The position numbers and the translations under genes are program-made. A DNA stretch of 64,000 nucleotides from Halorientalis pallida (GTDB lineage: Archaea; Halobacteriota; Halobacteria; Halobacteriales; Haloarculaceae): positions 227,623 to 291,622 of the forward strand of contig NZ_RDFA01000006.1 in assembly GCF_004118325.1 (NCBI RefSeq), in the 5' to 3' direction. Positions 26,039 through 32,031 of the stretch are shown here, one piece after another (the stretch's first letter is position 1; every line of letters starts with the position of its first letter). The notes beneath the pieces were generated by a model. It was not told the origin of the DNA and did no database searches. It worked only from the letters and a program-made list of their open reading frames with translations.

Positions 26039-26844
26039 GACAGATCCCCCCGGGCGAAGCGTCGATAGGCAAGTCCCAGTGGCCCGACCAGCCAGAGCAC
26101 GAAGAGGACCAGCGCGACCCACTCGCTGAGGTACCAGGCACCATCGACGGTGGCGCTCGGGTCGACGAACCCATCGGTGAGCCGGCCGAAGACCCGGCCC
26201 GGCTCGAGACCGAAGTAGAACTGCAGGGGATCGGGCAACGCCCCGTCGACGAGGCCGACGAAGTTTAGCGCCAGCGTGACGCCGCTGTCGACGGTGTCCC
26301 AGACCATCACGAACACGAAGAAGACGAAGAGCGCGAGGACGAGCGCGCGACGCTTGGTCGCCGCGGCGATGGACGTAGCGATCCCGATACCCGTCCAGAC
26401 CCCTCCGAACCACACAGTGAAACCGACGAACGCGAGGTATCGGAACGCTTCGAGTTCGCCGAAGGGGTAGACGACGAGAAAGCCAGCGACAGCCAGCGAA
26501 GCGACCAGCGTGGCCGTGACCACGCCGACGCGGCCGAGGAACTTCCCGAACACGACGTCGGCCCGGCTGTGAGGCAGCGACAGCGAGAGCCGGAGCGCCC
26601 CGGACTCGCGCTCGCTGACGACCGCGTTGTAGCCGAGCAGGACGCCGACGATGGGGACCAGCGTCGTCAGGCTCCCGTGGACGGCTCCGGCGAAGCGCCC
26701 CGTCGTATGCGGTCCCGGCCCGCTGACCGGGTAGACGTAGGCCGTGACGACGATCACGAACCCGAGCAGACCCAGCAGGCCCTTGGTCGAGCGCTCGCCG
26801 ACCGTCAGCGCCCAGTCCTGGCGTGCGATCACGTCCCAGCTCAT
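26035..26844 (-). CDS. ABC-2 type transporter permease
   Basis: A 269-residue permease with six predicted membrane helices. SGALRLSLSLPHSRADVVFGKFLGR matches its neighbour's SGRLTLTLSLPHSRRDL segment, so the two are tandem paralogues. It overlaps the ATPase gene by four bases (ATGA) and the second permease by four bases. Such NosFY-like systems export lipids, peptides or drugs, or assemble metalloproteins; nothing nearby fixes the role. Confidence 0.88.
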   Translation of the reverse strand: MSWDVIARQDWALTVGERSTKGLLGLLGFVIVVTAYVYPVSGPGPHTTGRFAGAVHGSLTTLVPIVGVLLGYNAVVSERESGALRLSLSLPHSRADVVFGKFLGRVGVVTATLVASLAVAGFLVVYPFGELEAFRYLAFVGFTVWFGGVWTGIGIATSIAAATKRRALVLALFVFFVFVMVWDTVDSGVTLALNFVGLVDGALPDPLQFYFGLEPGRVFGRLTDGFVDPSATVDGAWYLSEWVALVLFVLWLVGPLGLAYRRFARGDLS

Positions 26845-27755
26845 CGGCCCGTCCCGGTGTACTCGATGAACATATCTTCGAGGGAGGCCTCCTCGGTCCG
26901 GAAGTTCACCACGTCGACGCCCGCGTCGTGCAGCTCGACGAGGATGTCCATCTTCGCGTCGTTCGTGCAGGTCACCTCCAGCGTCGACTCCTCGCGCTCG
27001 ACGGCCGTCTCCACACCCTGAATCTCCCTGACCGACGCCAGCGTGCCGTTCGCCATGTGATCGACCGTGATGACGAGCTTGGTACCCCCGCCGAGGGACT
27101 CCCGGAGCCCCTCGATCGTGTCGACGGCGACGAGTTCGCCGCCCTGGAGGATGCCCACCCGATCACAGACGGCTTCGACCTGTTCGAGGATGTGACTGGA
27201 GAAGAAGACGGTCGCCCCGCGTTCGTTCTCCTCGCGGATGATGTCGCGCATCTCGGCGGCCCCGTTGGGGTCGAGTCCGGTGGTGGGTTCGTCGAGCAAG
27301 AGGAGGTCCGGCTCGCCGACCAGCGCCATCCCGAGGACGAGCCGCTGGGCCATCCCCTTCGAGTAGTCACTGGCCTCCCGCTCGGCGTCCGTGGGGTCGA
27401 GCCCGACCCGATCCAGAATCTCGGCGGGATCGTCGTCGGCCTCCTTCGAGCGGATGGCGTACTCGAGGTGCTGGCGACCAGTCCGGCGCTCGAACACGGA
27501 GTACCCCTCCGGGAGGACGCCGATCCGCTTGCGGGCCGCGACCCCCTCCGCGTGGCAGTCGTGGCCGAAGATCTCGACCGAGCCGTCGCTGGGCGACACG
27601 AAGTCGAGCAGGACGTTGATGAACGTGGATTTCCCCGCGCCGTTGGGCCCGAGAAAGCCGAATATCTCCCCCTCGGCGACGGTGAGGTCGACCCTGTCGA
27701 GGGCGACCACCGTCCCGTACCGTTTCGATACCTCGTTCGCTTCGATGGCGGTCAT
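26841..27755 (-). CDS. ABC transporter ATP-binding protein
   Basis: A 304-residue ATPase of the DrrA/NosF type. Walker A GPNGAGKST, a signature region YSKGMAQRL in place of LSGGQ, Walker B LLLLDEPTTGLDP, and the H-loop HILEQVE are all present. The last ~80 residues form the extra C-terminal domain common in this subfamily. It is first in a three-gene overlapping operon, with a TATA-like box upstream. It powers the two adjacent ABC-2 permeases. Confidence 0.93.
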   Translation of the reverse strand: MTAIEANEVSKRYGTVVALDRVDLTVAEGEIFGFLGPNGAGKSTFINVLLDFVSPSDGSVEIFGHDCHAEGVAARKRIGVLPEGYSVFERRTGRQHLEYAIRSKEADDDPAEILDRVGLDPTDAEREASDYSKGMAQRLVLGMALVGEPDLLLLDEPTTGLDPNGAAEMRDIIREENERGATVFFSSHILEQVEAVCDRVGILQGGELVAVDTIEGLRESLGGGTKLVITVDHMANGTLASVREIQGVETAVEREESTLEVTCTNDAKMDILVELHDAGVDVVNFRTEEASLEDMFIEYTGTGR

Positions 27756-27776
27756 ATGTCAATCGGCGAACCGAGC

Positions 27777-27785
27777 CAAAATAAA
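27777..27785 (-). promoter_or_regulatory. TATA-like box for the ABC-2 operon
   Basis: The minus strand reads CTTTTATTT here, about 27 bases before the ATG at 27755, consistent with a leaderless transcript. Confidence 0.5.
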
Positions 27786-27865
27786 AGCGCGCGCTGGTTT
27801 TCCGACTCGGAAACAGGGACGTATCGTTCACCGTCCCGATCGCCCTACGATTCAGCTCCCTGAAC

Positions 27866-28208
27866 CTACAGCCAGTTCCGGCTCACGTACTCCAGTGAGA
27901 TGTCTTCTTGATCCAGATATTCGGACATCTCGTGGACGACATCCCCGACCTCGCGTGCTGACAGTGTCTGGTCCGTCTGGAAGAGGACGCCTGCCGTCTC
28001 ATCGATGTCAAAAATCGGTGAAGAAATCGTCGTCCTGCGTGAGAACGAGGCGGTTGGACTCATCGGCGTACGTGGCTATCGACTCGTCATCGATTCCCAG
28101 ATGGAGTTCGGGGGCGTTACCGACCTGTTCGACGTCGTGATCCAGTTTTCGAAGGTAGTTGATCGTCGCGGGTTCGACGTTCTCGTCTGCCAGAAGTCGG
28201 TACCCCAT
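27866..28208 (-). pseudogene. DUF5615 (PIN-like) toxin-type gene with a one-base frameshift
   Basis: From the ATG at 28208 the first frame reads GYRLLADENVEPATINYL ... LTQDDDFFTDF and then stops at codon 67. Removing one T from the TTTTT run (the AAAAA at about 28010-28014 on the plus strand) continues directly into DIDETAGVLFQTDQTLSAR and ends EYVSRNWL at 27866. The joined product is about 113 residues and matches the DUF5615/Mut7-C-like PIN family, including acidic residues in ADEN and QDDDF. It pairs with the DUF433 gene upstream (TGATG junction). Either a true inactivation or a homopolymer sequencing error; reads would decide. Confidence 0.75.
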
Positions 28209-28489
28209 CAGTCACGAACGTCGGCGGGGTCCGTCGTCATGTGGCGATGCTCGTCGACTGCGGACTGGCGCTGCTGTTCGACTGCTCGCATCTCTTCGGG
28301 ATGATCGTGATAGTACGTGAGCGCGCGGTAGACGTCGGCGACGTCGAGATCGTGCCTGTCTGCGACCGTCCGTGGATCGAGGTCCTTGTCCTCGACCTGC
28401 TCTTTGAGAAACTCCACTGTGATCCGTCGGCCTTCTAGATGTGGCTCGTCGTGTACCTCACGAACGATCCGCCTCGCCATCTGACTCAT
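28208..28489 (-). CDS. DUF433 family antitoxin-like protein
   Basis: About 93 residues (ATG 28489; an ATG at 28480 is equally possible). MARRIVREVHDEPHLEGRRI and TVADRHDLDVADVYRALTYYHDHPEEM are the DUF433 helix-turn-helix region, a family commonly encoded just before DUF5615 proteins and treated as their antitoxins. The stop shares a base with the DUF5615 start. The frame is intact, whereas its partner is frameshifted. Confidence 0.8.
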   Translation of the reverse strand: MSQMARRIVREVHDEPHLEGRRITVEFLKEQVEDKDLDPRTVADRHDLDVADVYRALTYYHDHPEEMRAVEQQRQSAVDEHRHMTTDPADVRD

Positions 28490-28581
28490 GTGGGAATCTT
28501 GGTCGTCAAAGCACTTGAACATCCGGCTCGGACTCGCCTCTCAACCGAACCCTCAAGTCCAGTGACGTGGACGGATCCTGT

Positions 28582-29877
28582 ATGCACGTAAGCGTCGTCG
28601 GCAGCGGCTACGTCGGGACGACCATCGCGGCCTGTTTCGCCGACCTCGGCCACGAGGTCACGAGCGTCGACATCGACGAAGACATCGTCGCGGCCGTCAA
28701 CGATGGCGACGCTCCGATCCACGAACCGGGGCTGGATCCGCTGGTGTCGGTCTACGGCGGCGACCGACTTCGCGCGACGACCGACTACGACACCATCCGC
28801 GAGACCGACGTGACGTTCCTCGCGCTTCCGACGCCGAAAAACGACGACGGGAGCATCGACACCTCGATCATGGAAGCCGGCGCCGAATCCGTGGGCGAGG
28901 CCATCGCCGAGAAGGACGGCTACCATCTCGTGGTCGTCAAGAGTACCGTCGTCCCCGGCACGACCGAGGACACCCTGACGCCGCTCGTCGAGGCGGCCTC
29001 CGGAAAGACCGCCGGCGAGGACTTCGGCGTCGCAGTCAATCCCGAGTTCCTCCGAGAGGGGACCGCCGTCGACGACTTCATGGAACCGGACAAGATCGTC
29101 GTGGGAACCGACGGCGACGGTCGCGCGCTCGATCTGCTCGCGGAAGTCTACGAACCGCTGGTTCTCCAGTGGGACGTGCCCGTCTTCGAGACCGGCCCGC
29201 GTGAGGCCGAGATGATCAAGTACGCCAACAACGGCTTCCTCGCCGCGAAGGTCAGCCTCATCAACGACATCGGGAACATCTGCAAGGAGTTCGGTGTCGA
29301 CGCCTACGAGGTGGCCGAAGCCATCGGACTCGATGACCGCATCGGCGAGCAGTTCCTCCGGAGCGGGGTCGGGTGGGGGGGATCTTGTTTTCCAAAAGAC
29401 ACATCAGCGATTATACAACACGCCCGCGACGCCGGCTACGATCCCCGCATGCTCGAAGCAGCCGTCGAGGTCAACGAGCGCCAGCCCGAACGGTTGCTCT
29501 CGCTGCTGGACGAGCACGTCGAGGCCGAGGGAGACCGGATCGCCGTGCTGGGGCTGGCGTTCAAACCCGGGACGGACGACATTCGGAACTCGCGGGCCAT
29601 TCCGGTGATAGAGGGGCTCCGCGAGCGCGGGGCGGAGGTCGTCGCGTACGACCCCGTCGCCGCGGGTGAGATGGCCGAGCGGTTCCCCGACATCGAGTAC
29701 GCCGAGTCGGCGGCGGCGGCCCTCGACGGCGCGAGCGGGGCCGTGGTCGTCACCGACTGGGACGAGTTCGGGACTCTGGACGAGGAGTTCGACGCGATGG
29801 AAGAGGCCGTCGTGGTCGACGGGCGACGGATCGTCGAACGGCGCGAGGGGATCACCTACGAGGGGCTGACTTGGTGA
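28582..29877 (+). CDS. UDP-glucose/GDP-mannose dehydrogenase family protein
   Basis: A 431-residue enzyme. It has an N-terminal Rossmann motif [10 protein letters not shown] (5-14), [12 protein letters not shown] and KSTVVPGT strands, a central domain with [24 protein letters not shown] and the catalytic Cys269 in GGSCFPKD, and a C-terminal UDP-binding domain with [12 protein letters not shown]. It oxidises an NDP-hexose to the uronate in two NAD+-dependent steps, like AglM of Haloferax (UDP-glucose to UDP-glucuronate); a ManNAc-type substrate is possible. The 13 codons around Cys269 (29380-29418) are nearly all A/T-ended, unlike the rest of the gene. The ATG at 28582 starts the Rossmann strand. 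Confidence 0.92.
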   Translation: MHVSVVGSGYVGTTIAACFADLGHEVTSVDIDEDIVAAVNDGDAPIHEPGLDPLVSVYGGDRLRATTDYDTIRETDVTFLALPTPKNDDGSIDTSIMEAGAESVGEAIAEKDGYHLVVVKSTVVPGTTEDTLTPLVEAASGKTAGEDFGVAVNPEFLREGTAVDDFMEPDKIVVGTDGDGRALDLLAEVYEPLVLQWDVPVFETGPREAEMIKYANNGFLAAKVSLINDIGNICKEFGVDAYEVAEAIGLDDRIGEQFLRSGVGWGGSCFPKDTSAIIQHARDAGYDPRMLEAAVEVNERQPERLLSLLDEHVEAEGDRIAVLGLAFKPGTDDIRNSRAIPVIEGLRERGAEVVAYDPVAAGEMAERFPDIEYAESAAAALDGASGAVVVTDWDEFGTLDEEFDAMEEAVVVDGRRIVERREGITYEGLTW

Positions 29878-29884
29878 CGGTCAG

Positions 29885-30289
29885 TCACGGTGCCGCGACG
29901 CCAGTCGCATCATCAGAATCAGCAAACGGAATGTCGATTTCGAGGCCGTCGTAAGCGAGGAGCGGCTTTTTCGGCCGTCCATTGCTGTCGTCGTCGAATT
30001 CGATCACACCGATATCTTCGAGTTCGGAAAGGTTTCTGTGTACCTGTTTGTAATCACGTTCGACCAGATCGGCTGTCTCGCTGATACTCTCGGGTTCGCG
30101 CCGGGCGATCAGCTCCAGTAACTCCAGATTCTTCGGGCTGAGGAGACGACTGAGTTCCGCGTACGACCCGAAGTTTAGAACCGGTTGCGCGTCGTCGAGT
30201 TCCTCGCCCTCCTGTGCGGCCTCAATACGACGACGTGCCCGCTGATCGAGTCGGTCGCGTTCCCCGACAGTGATTTTGAGCGTTGGCAT
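29885..30289 (-). CDS. winged-helix DNA-binding protein, HVO_A0114-like (antitoxin of a TumE-type pair)
   Basis: A 134-residue MarR/HVO_A0114-like protein. An N-terminal segment (TLKITVGERDRLDQRARRR) is followed by a winged helix: LSPKNLELLELIARREPESIS, ETADLVERDYKQVHRNLSEL, then the wing DIGVIEFDDDSNGRPKKPLL. This family is usually found directly after a TumE-like (DUF6516) toxin gene, and that is the arrangement here (23-base gap to the broken gene at 30313). The start at 30289 is preferred; upstream in-frame codons add a non-conserved stretch. It is convergent with the UDP-sugar dehydrogenase. Confidence 0.8.
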   Translation of the reverse strand: MPTLKITVGERDRLDQRARRRIEAAQEGEELDDAQPVLNFGSYAELSRLLSPKNLELLELIARREPESISETADLVERDYKQVHRNLSELEDIGVIEFDDDSNGRPKKPLLAYDGLEIDIPFADSDDATGVAAP

Positions 30290-30312
30290 TGTGTGGACCT
30301 CCTGATGCCGTC

Positions 30313-30618
30313 CTACTCCGGCCACTCCCACGTGACTGGGGAGTGGTCTTCGGCCTCCCGCTTGAACCGATCGTACAGGGCCAGCATTCCTGGGAAGTCG
30401 ATGGTCTCGACATTTCCCTGGGTGTGACGTTCGTGCCCCTTGGTTCGTTCGTGGGCGTTGTCCTAGCGGAGGATGGTCTCACCACCGACTTCCCCGAGAC
30501 GGAGCGCGTAACTCCAGCCACTCGGGTACGTATCGTCCTCCGTTCGGCGGATAGTGACATCGACGACGTAGTCATCTTCGACATCCGTCCACTCGACGAC
30601 CGTCGTGTAGGACGCCAT
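30313..30618 (-). pseudogene. TumE-like (DUF6516) toxin gene interrupted by an amber codon
   Basis: From the ATG at 30618 the frame reads MASYTTVVEWTDVEDDYVV ... YPSGWSYALRLGEVGGETILR, then TAG at 30465-30463 (codon 52), then resumes DNAHERTKGHERHTQG ... PVTWEWPE-stop, 101 codons in all. The stop replaces the residue before D-N-A-H, which is normally Tyr in this family (R-Y-D-N-A-H), so a TAC/TAT to TAG change is the simplest history. The intact half after the stop has no suitable start. Its HVO_A0114-like partner downstream is complete. Too short and interrupted to be a normal gene call; recognised from the conserved frame on both sides of the stop. Confidence 0.78.
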
Positions 30619-30704
30619 CCGATGGTCTCTACTACTCCGCCTAACGTCATAAGCCTATGGACCGAACAACATAGGTCGACACAAGTCTGGCCGAGGACAC
30701 CTGC

Positions 30705-31271
30705 TCACGATTTCGGTTGTTCCTCCGGGATGGATTCGCCGTAGCCCGGCACCACGACCCCCAACCCGGGCAGTCCGTGGCGGTACCAGAGGCCCACAGC
30801 GACGGCGGTGAGGCCCAGCTCGAAGAGCGCGAGCGGGCCCAGATCGAGCGCGAACAAATGTGAGAGGAATCCGCCCGTCGCCAGGTCGTACTCGATGGCG
30901 GGGATCAGCGGCCAGCCCAGGAATCCGACGTAGTGGAACTCGCCGGCCAGTGCGGGGTAGAGCGCGTCACCGAACAGGTGGCCGATGTAGCCGATGCCGA
31001 AGGCGGCCACGCTCTCGCGGGCGTCGTACCGTCTCGCGACGAGCCACAGCGCAAACAAAAGCACGGCGGCGATCAGAAGCGAGTGGCCGAACGACCGACC
31101 GTTCGGCAGGAGGGCGAACTGCCAGGCCAGTGGCTTGTCGATCAGGTCCGGCAACTGCGTCCCGACCGCGAGCGCGACGACGGCGACGCCCTGCGGCCGT
31201 AGATCCAGGCGGGACCGACGGTAGGCGGTGTACAGGAGGTAGCCGACGGCGGCGTGTCCCCAGGGCCACAT
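30705..31271 (-). CDS. membrane metal-dependent hydrolase (YdjM/DUF457-like)
   Basis: A 188-residue polytopic protein. MWPWGHAAVGYLLYTAYRR (His near the N-terminus), GTQLPDLIDKPLAW (Asp pair), FGHSLLIAA (His) and GHLFGDALYP (His/Asp) together give the metal-binding pattern of the LexA-regulated, membrane-bound hydrolase family. Four to five hydrophobic segments are present. The function of the family is unknown. The ATG at 31271 is chosen because MWPWGHA is the conserved start; the open frame extends 39 residues upstream without family features. Confidence 0.82.
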   Translation of the reverse strand: MWPWGHAAVGYLLYTAYRRSRLDLRPQGVAVVALAVGTQLPDLIDKPLAWQFALLPNGRSFGHSLLIAAVLLFALWLVARRYDARESVAAFGIGYIGHLFGDALYPALAGEFHYVGFLGWPLIPAIEYDLATGGFLSHLFALDLGPLALFELGLTAVAVGLWYRHGLPGLGVVVPGYGESIPEEQPKS

Positions 31272-31337
31272 TACTGGGACGGACGGCGGCGACGGTGATA
31301 CGGGCTTCGGATCGAAGCCCCCGAACACGCGTATCCT

Positions 31338-31360
31338 TTTAGTATTACACGGTGTATTAC
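31338..31360 (+). promoter_or_regulatory. TATA box plus repeat operator for the AbrB/PIN module
   Basis: TTTAGTAT at 31338-31345 is about 25 bases before the ATG at 31366 (leaderless). Overlapping its 3' end is the palindrome TACAC-G-GTGTA (31346-31356), embedded in a direct repeat of GTATTAC (31342-31348 and 31354-31360, 12-base period). A SpoVT/AbrB antitoxin could bind here for autoregulation. Confidence 0.5.
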
Positions 31361-31365
31361 TCGAT

Positions 31366-31626
31366 ATGAGCGAATCGACTCGGATCACGGAGAAGGGGCA
31401 GGCGACGATCCCGAAGGGGTTACGCGAGAAGTACGACCTCGAACCGGGAGACGAAGTGGTCTGGCTGGATACCGACGAGGGAATCGTGGTGAAAAAGCGA
31501 ACCCGGACCGAAGGCCGGGGGCTACTCGTCCCTGACGAGACATCCGAGGAGAAGCGGGCCGAGGTAGCCGAAGAACTTGAACAGCGAGTGCGCGACCGCC
31601 GCGACCGAAACTATGAGGAGTCGTAG
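31366..31626 (+). CDS. AbrB/MazE/SpoVT-type antitoxin
   Basis: An 86-residue protein with a swapped-hairpin AbrB domain: TRITEKGQATIPKGLREKY followed by LEPGDEVVWLDTDEGIVVKK. The C-terminal half is acidic and helical (EEKRAEVAEELEQRVRDRR), as in toxin-binding antitoxins. Its stop is directly followed by the PIN toxin ATG. A promoter with a repeat-type operator lies upstream. Confidence 0.88.
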   Translation: MSESTRITEKGQATIPKGLREKYDLEPGDEVVWLDTDEGIVVKKRTRTEGRGLLVPDETSEEKRAEVAEELEQRVRDRRDRNYEES

Positions 31627-32025
31627 ATGTACACGGCCGATGCGGTCGCGCTCCTCTGTTATCTGGTCGATTCACTCCCGCCCGAGGCCGACCGACTCTT
31701 CGCGGAAGCCGAAGCCGGGGAGACGGTGATTCACGCGCCCGGGACTGCACTCGCAGAGGTGCTCTACTCCGTTTCGCGGGACGAGAACGTACGTGGCATC
31801 ACCCTGTCCGGGACGCCGGAGCAGGCCCGGAGCGCACTCCTACGGGACGGGCCCGTCGCACTCGCATCTATCGACGACGCCGAAATCGCGGAGTATGCGG
31901 GATTGACGGAGACGTTCAGTATCCACGATGGTCTCGTCGTCGCGAGCCACAGAGCCAGGGACACCGACGCAATCATCACGTCCGACAGTGTCATTGCTGA
32001 TTCGGGCTACGAAACGGTCTGGTAG
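31627..32025 (+). CDS. PIN-domain toxin (VapC-like)
   Basis: A 132-residue PIN protein. Acidic positions are in MYTADAVALL (Asp5), PGTALAEVLYS (Glu), FSIHDGLVVAS (Asp) and AIITSDSVIAD (Asp), matching the Mg-binding quartet of VapC RNases. It starts immediately after the AbrB-type antitoxin stop, so translation is probably coupled. It is convergent with the STT3-like gene, with seven bases between the stops. The frame is intact. Confidence 0.85.
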   Translation: MYTADAVALLCYLVDSLPPEADRLFAEAEAGETVIHAPGTALAEVLYSVSRDENVRGITLSGTPEQARSALLRDGPVALASIDDAEIAEYAGLTETFSIHDGLVVASHRARDTDAIITSDSVIADSGYETVW

Positions 32026-32031
32026 CTCCGG

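Noticed and set aside
25220..26413. Long minus-strand open frame extending the ABC permease by 125 residues
   Set aside because: The extension is an Arg-rich shadow of the neighbouring permease; a GTG at 26038 overlapping the previous stop is the coherent start.
22405..32025. Genome-wide recoding of TAG (for example pyrrolysine) as an explanation for the two amber toxins
   Set aside because: Many other genes here end normally in TAG (for example the UDP-sugar-independent stops at 7960, 27866 and 52622) and no pyl genes are in the window; simple nonsense mutation is more economical.
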